Positions 52,126-63,690 of a DNA stretch of 64,000 nt are shown here, piece by piece. The stretch comes from Micrasema longulum (taxonomy: Eukaryota > Arthropoda > Insecta > Trichoptera > Brachycentridae), in assembly GCA_022494885.1 (NCBI GenBank), contig JAGVSM010003446.1, positions 170,597 through 234,596 of the forward strand. Direction: 5' to 3'. How positions within the stretch are numbered: position 1 is the first letter of the stretch; every line of letters starts with the position of its first letter. The position numbers were made by a program, and so were the translations under genes. The notes beneath the pieces were generated by a model. That model was given only the letters and a program-made list of their open reading frames with translations, did not search any database and was not told the DNA's origin.

Positions 52126-55100
52126 GCGTATTTATCGTAGCTTTTACAGAGTAAAATTATATAAATTATACATATACCTTACGCCATTTAAAATATCTAG
52201 TGGCGATATGTTTAGAGAACACTCCATAACGTTATCTATAGACGAGTGTGTCTGCGGATTTGATTACCTTCCCTCGGCCAATGTCCCGTCCGTGCGTTAA
52301 CCCGTGTGTTATTCCACATTACCTGGGCATCATATTACAACTAGTCGCTGGTTGCTAGTTCCTAGTTGTTGGAACTTCTGATTGCCACGCAATGTGAGAC
52401 TCCGTCCTTGTCTCTTTACTTCTCTCTCCCTCGTCTCCCCAGTCTCTGTCATAATCTGCACCACAATATATATCATGGTCTCAATGCAATGGAATGGTAA
52501 AGGTTTAACGATGTTTGTCAATATTATCAAATTTTATGCACGAACGTTTGTAGGAAACTTTGTCTATGGACAATGTTGTTTGTCAGCATAGTCAACTTGA
52601 ATGTTCTGTACAAAATTTTAAATATTTTTCTAGGAGATTTGGCCAATTCGCGAAAAAAAAATGATAATGCATCACCATAAATACATAATTAGTATATTAA
52701 AAAACATTTTATTGAATATATTTTTAAAGAAGATTATGAGTAAATCCAACATAGTGACAAGGTTGGCATTGTGACTTTATAACTGTTTTACACTGCTTAA
52801 ATTACTTGTTAGTTTTTTATGAAATATTCATGTAAATTTTATCGTTTCAATGAATAAAAAATTACATAATAATAAATTTACGTCGTAAAAAAACTGCTAA
52901 TATGTATACGATTATTCATGAAAATCTCAAAGATTTTGTAAAACAAAATATTTTTTTATAATCTCGCTTAGGAAAAGATCCAAAAAATTTACTAAAAAAA
53001 GAAAAGTGACCAAAAATTATTACGGATGCAAATGCTTCCATATGAAAATAATTTCACACATTCAGCGAATAAATTAATAGTTTCGATATAATTTTCTTAG
53101 TATAGTTTTATTATATGATTAATTAAATTAAACTTTAATTATAAAATTATTGGCATTAATTACTAGGTTAAAAAATATATTATATACCACGGAATATAAG
53201 AATACTAGAAATCCATATAATGGACTAAAAAAAAAACGCTGAGGGTTTTTTATTTCTTTGATTTTTTTATAAAAAATGGGAGTTGCTTATTTTTTCCCTC
53301 GCTTATTAGGTACAATGCTTATGTTTACTGTGATAGGTATGTTATTTCTGACTGCTCCAACTGTTGTGTGAGGATCTGGCGAAATAGTCGGCTGCGGCCT
53401 TATTAAGGAACTTCTCGGCCCTTGCTTGCTGAAGGGGAAACAACAGAAAAGTCATTCAGGAGAAGTTGGATTATTGACAGACAGGCATTTGTGTCCTATT
53501 TTATTAATTTCGAGAATTACCTTTACTTTTTAAACATATACGATATTACCTCGTGTGATTTTTATATCCCGTCTCTAGCTGCATGCGCTCTAAGCTGAAA
53601 AGGGGATAATGCATTCACCAATGAGAGACATCTTAAAGTTACGGAAAGGATCAATGATCAATATGGTTTCATGTGTTTTTTTTACTGTAAGATATCATTA
53701 TATATTATATTACCTACATAATTCAGATAAACAATGTCACTATGATAATTTCCTTTTTTTACAACGCGGGAATAAAATATATTTTAGTGGCCATGAATTG
53801 TAATTTGGAAATATAAATTAATCTTTACACTGAATAGAATGTGTAATATCGAGTCCCGTGTAATTTCGTCCCACGCAAACTAGACTTATCGTGAATTTTA
53901 TTTTTATTTTACGACATCTTTAAATGATGATGGAATCGTTTATGCCTTTGGTTAAATATGTAATCAGGTTTGAAGAGAAGAGCCGGCAATGATCATTCAT
54001 TCAGCCAGTTATCTTCAGCTCAATCTTATATCGTCAAGAGAAAATGTCCTCCTACATTGATGTGATACATTTTAATGTTTTTTTTTCTTATTAGTTGGAC
54101 TTTTTTATGTTTCATTTCTTTCGATTATTGAATTTTAAGATTTCATAAATCGTACAGCTTGAGTTTCGATCCGAAATGCGGAAGTTGATTTTTTTATGAA
54201 CTCATTTTAACTCGTAAATTCTCCATAAAATAATTTGGTTTATTGGTAAACCAAATAAGCGTTTTTAAAATTTAAGTTACTGTACTATTTAATTAAGACA
54301 AACATTTTTAATCCCCCGGCCATGTTCAGTTTTTGACCAAGCTTTTCGTTTGGATTTTTAGCGGGCGATCTGAGTAGTTAACGCAAGAGTCACGGTGTTT
54401 GTACGTTTGTAGCGAAAACGAGAGGGAAATACGATTTCGGTAGATAAATACGGCATTAGAGTGAGATAATTGTATAAATAAGAATGAACTTACGAAACGA
54501 AGTTGTATAAAATGTTTTTTTAATACTGGAAAATAAATGTGAGTTTCATTTGGTATGTTAGTCAATAGCTTTATTTATCGCATAATAAAAAATGGGTATT
54601 TGTTTATTAAATTTAATTACTATTTGAATTATTTAATGTAAGCAGGTATAAAGTACCAATAATTCTTAAAATACCGCCGTTAATTCATGGATGTATAAAA
54701 TTTATTATAAATACCTGTGCTAATAGGAAAATAGTTAAAATTAATTTTATCTTTCAATAAAAGGTATTTTAGTATTCTTATGTGTGGCAATTTAGATAAA
54801 AACGCAATGCAATTAATATACCAATAGGTGATTAATTAGTGGTGTAGTAATTATTTGGAAGTCCGGTGACCGAAATATTTATATATATTTTTTTAAACAT
54901 TTTGATTTATGTCAACTAATTTTGAAAATTAGCTAAAGACGAAGTTAATGCTTTAAATATTAATAATAAATTATTTTCAATTAAATTATTTTTAATTAAA
55001 AGTTTCAATATAGCCCATTATGCGATGTTTCATTGTAATTGTCGTCCTAAACCCGTTAAACTTAAGCCCCTCCCTCCATCCCCTCCTTCTTTTTTTCAAC

Positions 55101-55424
55101 TATTTCTCAAACAACAAAAAATATTTTCATAATCTAATCAGTGCACGTTTGTCCTAACCCGTGCTTGTGCTTGCTTATTAAAATGCATGTCGTGTTTGTT
55201 TTATATTTTTGTGCAACAATACGCTGAAGGTGTTAATGGGTTTTGGATGTTAGTTTAATTGGTGTCCCGACGAAGAGACGGGCACGTCTCGAAACCGTTA
55301 GACATAGAAAAGTCGGTAAATGGTTATATCTAAATATTTAATAACATTTAGTATTATGATTTTATTTATCGGGAATACGTAGGAAACTCTTCTCTTTTTT
55401 ATTATACCTTTCTTTTCATGTTAA
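52126..55424. other. Long stretch without recognised gene
   Basis: Mostly AT-rich. Slightly GC-richer blocks at 52330-52450, 53340-53460 and 55270-55300 carry no open frame with recognisable motifs and no repeat partner in the window. GGTTTATTGGTAAACC at about 54237 is a perfect palindrome. Nothing else supported. Confidence 0.45.
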
Positions 55425-55475
55425 TATCATCATTAAATCCTTTTCCACACCCAATGGTGCATAGAGCACTGCATT
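55425..55475 (-). repeat. SINE S2 tail fragment, inverted
   Basis: CATCATTAAATCCTTTTCCA ... CCAATGGTGCATAGAGCACT is the complement of the S2 3' end (AGTGCCCTATGTATCATTAG ... GGGGAAAGGGAATGATGATG at 55870-55915). A similar scrap is TAATGGTGCATAGGGCGTTG at about 49122. The head is missing. Confidence 0.6.
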
Positions 55476-55657
55476 TTAAAATCATTGTTAAATACTTCAG
55501 TGTTTACCACCTTTGAAAAAAACAAATATTTCTCAAGTATAGTACATACTACATACTACTGGGTACATACTAATAATAAATCATTCTTATCAGGTTTATT
55601 ATTTCGAAAAGAGGTAATTAAAAAAAATAAATCAATTCGCAATTAAAGTAATTTGTC

Positions 55658-55918
55658 CGCCTCGTGGTTTAATGGTTAGCCCGTTTACCTACCATCCAAG
55701 AGGTCTCGTGTTCAATCCTTGACATGGTCGTCATTAAATATTTATATTGAAACGTGTTTTATTCTGGAATATTTCATAGTCCCCAGACTGGCACCTGCGC
55801 GACAGACTCATCATCTTATGTAACAAGAGAACAACACTAAGACACGCTTCTGTTGGTGTACCAATGTAGTGCCCTATGTATCATTAGGTGGGGAAAGGGA
55901 ATGATGATGATGATTAAT
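55658..55918 (+). repeat. Complete tRNA-derived SINE (type S2) with (ATG)n tail
   Basis: Head GTCCGCCTCGTGGTTTAATG, GTTAGCCCGTTTACCTACCA, and box B CGTGTTCAATCC. Body GAATATTTCATAGTCCCCAG, ACTGGCACCTGCGCGACAGA. 3' end TGTAGTGCCCTATGTATCAT, followed by GGGAATGATGATGATGATT. The most complete S2 copy in the window, about 260 bp. Other copies: 14278-14450 and the S2 halves of the composites. Confidence 0.8.
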
Positions 55919-56130
55919 AATATATTGTTAATCATACTTATTTAAACAGTAATTAATAAGTATTCTATTAATATGCAAGTCTGTATAATATAGTTTTATA
56001 CTTTGAATCAGTATTGTCAATTTAATAGCCAACTCCATTATTTTAAACATTAATAACGAAGAACCTGTATCAAATGCATCTGTCTCCATTATTAATTTGT
56101 TTATATAACGATTTTAATTTTATTTTTCAG

Positions 56131-56182
56131 TGAAGGACTATTTACTTGTCCTGTCAACGCCTCTCCCATTGACTACGCCAAG
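56131..56182 (+). CDS. Candidate 52-nt internal exon
   Basis: TTTTAATTTTATTTTTCAG| precedes and AAG|GTATTT follows: a strong pyrimidine tract with acceptor and an acceptable donor. The interior is GC-balanced, unlike its surroundings. Entered in the phase left by the exon at 44463-44497, it reads SEGLFTCPVNASPIDYAK; the alternative phase reads KDYLLVLSTPLPLTTP and is also open. The product is not recognised. No other copy exists in the window, which argues against a repeat. Confidence 0.3.
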
Positions 56183-56579
56183 GTATTTATTTTCCTATAT
56201 ATCCACTGATTCATTTTATTAAAAATTATATTTTATCTAATACAAAATTAATAATCTCACGTAGACACTTAGTGACAAACTCTCAGAGTAATAAATCGCT
56301 AGAGAAGCTCTTAAGCTATTTTGCATAGAACAAAAGCGTTCCAAATGTTTGGTTTGGTTTTAAGTTTAACGAGAAACGTGTAACGGACGGGACGGTTTCT
56401 ATTTGCACTTGCATTTCTCAACCTGAGTACCTACGGCCCGTTGTATTGCTGTAAACTGAAGCTAACTTCGTGGTTGATACTCATATAATGGTTTTTGGCC
56501 GTATGGGCGACTCTATTAGCCAGCGGCGTATTATTACTCTAAAGAAAAAATTCATATTTCATACTCAATGAGGAAGAAT

Positions 56580-57014
56580 AATAGAACGAAATTATGCAGA
56601 AAGCAGCCAGCCATCGAAAATGGAATCTGAAATAATAGAACTTTTGTGAAAAGAGTGGATAAACAAATTTACACAACAGTTGGAATGTTTTTGACTTTAA
56701 CACACGATAAACAATGATTATATTATTTTTTTTTATAATACAAACAAGAATTTAATAATGTATTTGACCAGTTTTAATAATTTTTAAAATTCGCTAAGAT
56801 TTTTCCAGTGCTATGGGTGTTTTCTGGAAATTGAGAAATGCCGTTTTTGAGATGGACACCATTTTCAAAGTGTGATTAAATTTTATTTTTTTATGAAAGC
56901 GGTCTTGCTGTTTTTAGCAGGACATATAATTGACCTTACTGCACCCGATACCAACAGTATCTCATTTTTTCAAAATTGTGGACTGGCTGCTTTCTGCATA
57001 ACTACGTTCAATAA
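56580..57014. mobile_element. MITE family N, second copy (about 435 bp)
   Basis: Left end AACGAAATTATGCAGAAAGC and right end, reverse-complemented, ATTATTGAACGTAGTTATGC, continuing AGAAAGCAGCCAG. The right third matches the copy at 14007-14234: TTTTAGCAGGACATATAATT, GACCTTACTGCACCCGATAC and AATTGTGGACTGGCTGCTTT. Longer than copy 1, which therefore may be internally deleted. Confidence 0.7.
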
Positions 57015-57412
57015 TCTGTACTACGAAAATATATTTTAAAAAAGGTTTTAATAAAAATGTACTACTTTGAAACGTCACAAGTTCTTGTGAACAATAACCA
57101 ATCAATCATAGCGTTGTTATGTATTCTGATAGTTTTCCGGTTTCCAGGTAACCATGTTTTTCAACGTTGAGTGTATTTTGACAGCCACGGTTTTTTTTTT
57201 GGCAATTCATCCCATGAAGGATGATTTCTGGACAGCTATGAGGTTTGACTTTTAAATGTCGGCACAATTCACTGACGACAACTCGTGACGTCACCGGCGA
57301 AGTTTTTTCAAAATTAAAAAAAATAACTAGTGAAAATATTTCAAAAATAATTTAGTTTTAGTTGGATAGTCTATTAACAAACATTTTTTTTTAAACCACT
57401 GAACTTCCTCAT
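57010..57412. mobile_element. MITE family M copy, diverged
   Basis: TGAAACGTCACAAGTTCTTG, CAATAACCAATCAATCAT, TAGTTTTCCGGTTTCCAGGT, CTCGTGACGTCACCGGCGAA, TAGTCTATTAACAAACA and the end ACCACTGAACTTCCTCATTT align with the family. An extra about 60 bp in the middle (GGCAATTCATCCCATGAAGG) is not in the other copies. Directly abuts the family N element. Confidence 0.65.
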
Positions 57413-57489
57413 TTGAATATAAAGATACAAGCTAAAAATCGGACAAATATCCGATACCATGGAATAAACAATAAATAACAATACCCAAC

Positions 57490-57785
57490 TCGCATATTAA
57501 ACACATATAAAAAAAACGTATCGGAAACTCTATGAGGCCAAGAGCCCTGTGTTGAGTTGGGATACAACATAATGGAAATGGAAAGTGGAAGGATGGAAAG
57601 TGGAAGGATGCATATTATTAAAGTATACTAAAAATAAATATCATTATATAAACATAATAATATTTATTATAAATATTAATAAGCATCTGGGCAACACGCT
57701 TAATAGTATGTAAATCTATGCAATGTCTCGCAGTAGTCTCCTGCAATGGTCCCTTCCCTTAGACAAAAGACATGAGAGAAAAATA
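57490..57785 (-). pseudogene. LINE 3' part, relative of 37310-37600
   Basis: TCTATGAGGCCAAGAGCCCT, GTGTTGAGTTGGGATACAAC, GCAACACGCTTAATAGTATG and CAGTAGTCTCCTGCAATGGT match the 37.3-37.6 kb copy closely in the same orientation. ATGGAAAGTGGAAGG is tandemly duplicated at about 57570-57605. Covers the end of the coding part and the UTR with the GAGTT/AACTC dyad. Confidence 0.75.
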
Positions 57786-57799
57786 CGCAAATATCAGCT

Positions 57800-58255
57800 A
57801 AATACGATTAAAATGGTATATTATGCACTTGTACAGTCATCGCTTTCCTATGGAATAATTGGATGGGGGGGGAACTTACAACAACCATATTAAATCATTA
57901 GAAACTGTTCAAAAATTTATATTAAAAATATTGCTTCACAAAAATCGCACTTTTCCCTTTTTCCAATTCTTCCAAGAAGCTAAACTTTTAGACCTAAGAC
58001 AAATATATTGTTTTCAATCTTTAAAATATATATTTAAGAACCAAAATTTATTTACAAGCGATTCAAATAGATCAAGTCAAAGATGGACATGCATATTTTG
58101 TGGCCCAAAAATTTTTAATTCTTTTTTTACTGATAATATTTCATTGATTCCAAACATTCAAAATTTTCCTTCTTTTAAAAAACATGCACTATCCTGGATT
58201 CAAACTAAAGATATGAACTTTTTTTCCTATGATTTATTTTGTTGCCCTTTATAAG
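57800..58255 (+). pseudogene. LINE C-terminus (Jockey/CR1 group) with poly-G frameshift
   Basis: MVYYALVQSSLSYGIIGWGG is the post-RT motif (ALxxSxLxYGIxxWGG). A run of eight G (57866-57873) breaks the frame. The next frame continues TYNNHIKSLETVQKFILKIL, then LLDLRQIYCFQSLKYIFKNQ, CGPKIFNSFF and a stop at 58252. Together they give an almost complete C-terminal domain of about 145 codons. A single shift suggests recent decay or one replication error. Confidence 0.8.
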
Positions 58256-60860
58256 GAATATTTTTGTGTTTTTTTTTTTTAATATTTTTTATTTCCTTTT
58301 TTAATTTCTATAAAAAAAAATGGCATATAATCTTTTACAGAATATTTTACATTTTCTTTCTTATGTTACACAAACATTATAAATGCCCATTATTTATTAT
58401 AGGAGCAAAAATTCATTAACATTTTCTTGTATACTCACGAACAGGCCATGCCTTTGTGGATTTTTTTTGTTTACTATTTTTACTACTAAATATGTATTTC
58501 ATTGCTATGTAATTATGCTTTATTTTTTAATACTCTGTTCTATCACTTATGTTTATTGTAAAAAAACAAAAAAAAAAATAATCATATTTAAGATTTAAAA
58601 AATGCGCGTTGACAACTGTCAACTTTAACTAAAGTTGATAGTTAACACTATCACAGGCATACGATGCGATAAAATATTTTTTGAAAAAGAGCACATCTTT
58701 AAATTTTTTTAATTTGACCTCAGCTTTCATCTAATTTAAGTTTTACACGACACAAAATTAACTGTGACAAATATTGTACAAGATCTTGTATCATTTTCTG
58801 ACTTATGTAATACGAGCTTTAGTCTTATTGTTCTCCCGTCTCAGCAGATATCCACTTGTACAAGAATCAAGAGTTCACAGTTAAGTAAGTATTGTCACAG
58901 AGTTCAGCTCGCTTCCTGCTCAAGTATTTCTAAGGAATGTGTTCCGTAAAACAGTTTGCAAAATAATACGTAATATATTATGCTGTATTCCGTGATAAGT
59001 AAACGGTGACACTGATTTACTGACACTCGATGCTCTTTCGTTTTGTCGCTATGTAACTTTATGTTGTCTAGTTTTGCAATTAAGCAGTGAGAGGAAAACC
59101 AGGTGCATAATACATTAACGCAATGAGTAAACTTGGGCCTAGGTACTATCTTGCCCGCTCAGAGATGCTATTCTGAATCATCTCTACCCTCTAGAGAGTG
59201 GTTAATTTGGGGATTCTAAATTTTTGCATGCGACTGCACTTTGCTTTATGTATGGCCATACTTATGTTTAAATGTCAAAAGATGTATAAAACTGTTTAAA
59301 AAACAGGGAAAATAACTAATCTTGTTTGGCGAATTCAACCTAATTAATTGTTTTGGGTATTGCTTAATGTCGCAAATTTGTTCTAAATGAAAATCATCAT
59401 GTTTGGTTTCACGTGCTCGTATTTATTTGGCATTTATTCATCAATGTGGTTATTAGGGAATCCGATCCCCGGAATCTGCAGCATTGCCAAAAAATCATAC
59501 TTTTTGTTCTAAGTAGTTACGTTCATGAATTTATGAAGTGCTGTATGAAATAAAATACAATTATAGTTTAAAAAAACATAGTTTTTCTATTCAATCAGTT
59601 GTGAATTTTTTCGAAAGTGTTTCCGAAGAAATAATAAAATAATCTTGACATTGATCATCTTTGGATTCGAATATACGTATCGCACATAAATATACTTATA
59701 TGACTGAAATGTGTGAATCGATTTTTATCATTCGATTAATCAAAAATGCTTTATTGCTTAGTAGGCAAGTCAGATGTTTTCAACTAACGAATTTAAATAT
59801 TTGTAGAATGCAAATCTATCATTATTAATACTCTGTAATATTCTGTTAATACAACAAATTTGTCTTTAAAAACTCATGTCGAAAACAAAAAAAAACAATG
59901 ATTGTCTATACAAAGCTTAAAATTTTATCGGCTCAGTAATACGCTATAGGGAGATAAAATCATGAGTTCCATTAAGAAAGTTGTTAATTACCTTTAATGA
60001 GGCCGGAACCGGGACGAATTAACATTTAGAAAGACGTCTGCGTGTTTTTTTCAAATTCCGTTTTTATTTCAGTCCTCGTATCACCGATCCCGCAAAAATG
60101 GTGCGAGATTGGATTCCCTAGTGGCTATATATGAAGCAAAGTGTGGTCGCGCGCAATACACAAATTAATCACAAGGGCAGAGAAGATTCAGAATAGAAGC
60201 CCAGATTTAAAAATAATAGAACACGCATGTTTAATTTCAGCGTAGAATTGAAAAAAATATATTTTCGTTTTTATGATTTACCAAAATATTTTAATATTGA
60301 AGGCCATATTTAACGAGTTGTTAATAACTTACTATTGGAAACACAACTCAATTGTAATATGCATAAAAAAATTAATATGCTTCTGTGATTTAACATTATT
60401 ATAATTTACTTATTGTTTTGACGTACTATACAATCTTTGTCTAAAATAAGCAGTCTGCAGCTTCTAGGAAATTATTAGATTGTTACGTTATTTGTTTTAA
60501 CCAGTCGTTTCGTAGTAAACTTTTCAGTTAATTTAGCGGATTTCTCATTACTCTGTGTCCGGTTTTGACCACCCCTCCCCTATATCCTGCCATTGTAATT
60601 ATCGGACCGGACCAAAAAGTCATGCTGGTATGCATTAAAGAGACATTATTTTCTAATTTAAAGTTATTTCAGTAAAACTATTATCTGCTCATAACAGCTT
60701 ATCTGTTTAAATCTGCAAATATACGGGCTGAAAAATTGTCTAATGTGGGAGCGGTATTTAATATATTATCGCAGTGAAGAAAGAGTCAATTTATTTATAG
60801 CAATAAAAGGCCTAATTACCAAAGAGAGTAATTTGTTGATTATCCGTGTTGCCTTGTATA
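58256..60860. other. Long stretch without recognised gene
   Basis: AT-rich. GATGCTATTCTGAATCATCT at about 59166 resembles the terminus of the element at 21120. TTTTTATTTCAG|TCCTCGTATC at 60061-60082 is a splice-acceptor-like site followed by about 96 bp open in the phase left by the exon at 56131-56182; this is reported as a finding, not a gene. 60240-60350 carries an S4-like SINE body. Confidence 0.4.
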
Positions 60861-60867
60861 TAACTAG

Positions 60868-61535
60868 CGGACCCGACAGACGTTGTCCTGCCTGAACGTT
60901 GGCTTGCCTGCTATTAGCTTGGAAAAAGACTTTTCATTGTTTATGATTAAAACCCAAAACTTAAAATTATTAATACTCAAATATTGAAATTAAGTAGATA
61001 CCTAGGTACTTTTTTATGGTGGATTTCCAAAAGATAAAATAATCATTTTTTAAACACATAATTATTTTTGCAAATGTCAAACTCTGATATTCTAACAACA
61101 GGGGTGCACTTTATTTAGGATAGCGATTTTTTAAAATGTATTGAATATCAGTTAATATTGTTTTAGTATTACCAAAAATCCAGTGAAAAGAAAGAAATGG
61201 GGAGGAAATATAATGAATTTCAGGAAAGTATCTAATTGAGATCCATAAAAAACGAATTCTGTTTGTCAACATTCAAATTCAAACTTAAAAAATATAATAA
61301 CATCTTCCCAATTTTTCAATATACGCATTCTCATCAAATGTAACCCTGGTAGGACGACGAATAAAACATTTATGCTCCTAACTTATTTTTTTACGGATAA
61401 GATTGAAGATTTTAATATCTACGAACACGCGCATTGCAAAGATTTACATTTTGCTGAAAACCACGCGTAAATTGGTTAAGCCGTTTAGAAGGAGTTCAGT
61501 GGCATCACACGTCCAGAAGAATTATATAAAGATTA
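60868..61535 (+). repeat. Dispersed repeat family R, copy 2
   Basis: Begins with ACTAGCGGACCCGACAGACG, TTGTCCTGCC, a start style found widely in invertebrate repeat remnants. It is collinear with 18940-19540 through GCAAATGTCAAACTCTGATA, AAAATCCAGTGAAAAGAAAG and AACCCTGGTAGGACGACGAA, to AAATTGGTTAAGCCGTTTAG. No open frame. Superfamily not determined. Confidence 0.6.
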
Positions 61536-61906
61536 GCACATGGTGCTGATGAAAACAGGTACCACAAAGACGTACAGGGCAACAAATGTTATTTCTGGAA
61601 GAAAACTTCCGAATAACGTCAATTAAAATGACGTTATTAATAGGTTGGTTATTTTTGCTTATAAATTGGGGAATATTGTTGATATTTTTAACACGAGTAA
61701 TTCACAAATTAAAAAATGTCTAGAATCTTACTTTTTACTTTTGATTTACGTTCATTATATTTAGTTTGCTCTTCATATTTAAGTGTATTTTGTATCTTAT
61801 CTTTTTTTTTTTGTTTTCTATTTTAATTTTGTTCTCCAATTGTTTTTGGTTTACATAATGTATAATTTTTAATGTAATTTGTTTTATTTTAATTTTATCA
61901 TTACGT

Positions 61907-62225
61907 GTACCAATGTTTGGACATGTAGAGCGAATGGACAGCGAAAGAATGACTAAAAGGATCTACGATGCAAATGTTGATGGATGCAGAAAACGAGGAA
62001 GACCGAGAAAGACATGGCACGATCAAGTCCATCAAATACTTGATGATGGACATGTCAAAAGTAGGAATAATCGGCGTGCGTGCATGAGAAGATGTATGAA
62101 TGCAGAGGAAGCGAGGTCTGTATGCCAAGATAGAGTGTTATGGCGTTCTATCCTCTCTGCCTACCCCTACGGGGAAACGGCGTGATGGTTTGTTGTTGTT
62201 GTTGTTGTTGTTGTTGTACCAATGT
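61907..62225 (+). mobile_element. Young 5'-truncated RTE-type LINE insertion with 10-bp target duplication
   Basis: GTACCAATGT occurs at 61907-61916 and 62216-62225. The 299-bp insert between them starts in the middle of the WFGHVERM codons. It encodes FGHVERMDSERMTKRIYDAN, GRPRKTWHDQVHQILDDGHV, NNRRACMRRCMNAEEARSVC and YPYGETA without a single stop or shift, and ends in (GTT)n. Extreme 5' truncation, simple-repeat tail and exact duplication are textbook target-primed reverse transcription. The intact frame makes it the youngest LINE copy in the window. Confidence 0.92.
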
Positions 62226-62477
62226 AGTTGGTATATTTTATTTTGTATTACTGTGCACTTACTCTTTCTTCTTCCTTCGTCTCTTCCTACCTTTTTCCCA
62301 TCCCACTTCTTTTCTCTCCTTGCGATCTGTAGGTTTTGTCTTTTATATTTTAGTTCCTATGTGAAACTCGTAATTGTTCTTGTTATTTTTTGTTTTTCAG
62401 TATGTATTGATTATTGATATGACTATGCTGGTTTCAAAAAAAGCCTTGAAAAATGCCTAAAAAAAATTTAAATACTT
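62226..62477 (+). repeat. LINE 3'-UTR-like segment (target of the RTE insertion)
   Basis: C/T-rich TTTTTCCCATCCCACTTCTT, TTGCGATCTGTAGGTTTTGT and GTGAAACTCGTAATTGTTCT resemble 40000-40170. The young RTE insertion sits at its upstream edge. Confidence 0.5.
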
Positions 62478-63060
62478 GGTTCGATTTTAAAATTTTATTT
62501 TTATTTTTTATTAATAAATTTCATAAAAGGTACATGTTTTAAAAAAAAATTCTATACTTATCTACTTTTACACATCTAGTAAATGTTATCACTGTAACTC
62601 TCCAAAAAGAGACTAACTCTTGTGCTTGGAGAGTGACTTACATTGTTGTAGTTGTTTATCGTTTATTATAAGAGTTTATATAATTTTAAATACGAGTACA
62701 CGAGAAAAAAAAACATAGGATATATAAAAAAAAACAATAATACATTCATACTAATTAAAATTTGATGTAGTTTTACACGTGTTCAAAAAATTTCTTTAGA
62801 TTTACTTTAAATTTATTTATTGATATATTATTTTTAATAGTTTTTAGTCCATTGAGAAGATTATTATAACTTTTTACACCTTTGAAGACAAAGCTATTTT
62901 GACCATGACTTGTGTGGAATTTAGGAATTTTAATATTGTGTTGGTATCTGAGTGACTTATTCATCTCAAATTCTTTTATTTTTTATATATTTGTATAATA
63001 GAATTTATTTTATAAAGAGTCTCTACTGTATGAACCTTAAATATTTTATAATTAATCTTT
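62478..63060 (-). pseudogene. LINE family V C-terminus and 3' UTR, inverted copy
   Basis: Minus-strand frame MNKSLRYQHNIKIPKFHTSH continues GQNSFVFKGVKSYNNLLNGL, ending LKKFFEHV at 62773. Compared with 49319-49475 it retains about 14 extra residues (SYNNLLNGLKTIKN) that the other copy lacks. The hairpin UTR (CTCTCCAAAAAGAGACTAAC, TTGGAGAG) follows. Upstream coding is shifted. Confidence 0.75.
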
Positions 63061-63624
63061 GAACTATTTTAAGAGGATTTTATATAATGGCGTATGCGAT
63101 TTGGGTTGGGAAATTTCCTTGTTAGTTTTTAAGTTTACTTTTTATCATGAACACTGGACTAACTTACTACTCTGTTCAATGTACCTACATTTTTTTCAAA
63201 AAATCATTGTCTCAAATTATTTCAAACCTAACATTCATTAATAGCGTTTAGAATCCTAACCGTCTATGCACTCTGTAGCTGAAGGATATGTTGTAATCCA
63301 GATCTTATTTGTAAACGATTTTGAAGAAATAATTTTTAAAAACAAATTATTTTTTTTAATAATGTAAATGCGCTTAGCTTCACACCGTGCATGCGCTCTG
63401 TAGCTGCAAGATATGATGTAATCTAGCTAACAGTTATCTTATTGATTCAAATTACCATTGAAAACTAGGAACTAGAACCCCAACCGTCCATGAGCTATGT
63501 TACTGCAAGACGTGTTAGGATGTTTATTGTACAGCGCCATTTAGGTGATTTTTACAAAAATGGCGCTTTATAAATTGTTCACAATAATAATAATAATATT
63601 CGGGAGTAAAGTTGTGCAGTGACT
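63061..63624. repeat. Three spaced degenerate copies of a 40-bp unit, then an L2-type tail
   Basis: ACCGTCTATGCACTCTGTAG (63259), ACCGTGCATGCGCTCTGTAG (about 63385) and ACCGTCCATGAGCTATGTTA (about 63485) begin three similar 40-bp segments, each followed by AAGATATGATGTAATC-like sequence, at about 125 and 100 bp spacing. 63525-63600 is an L2-type 3' end: ACAGCGCCATTTAGG, AATGGCGCTTTATAAATTG, ending in (AAT)n. Confidence 0.55.
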
Positions 63625-63690
63625 TATACATAAGCCAACAGAGTTAGTATTCCACTCTGTAAAAACCGTGGGAGTCCCGAAGTAGTGGTC

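Noticed and set aside
51851..52300. 149-codon plus-strand frame
   Set aside because: Antisense shadow of the minus-strand RTE fragment at 51810-52125, extended by chance into AT-rich DNA.
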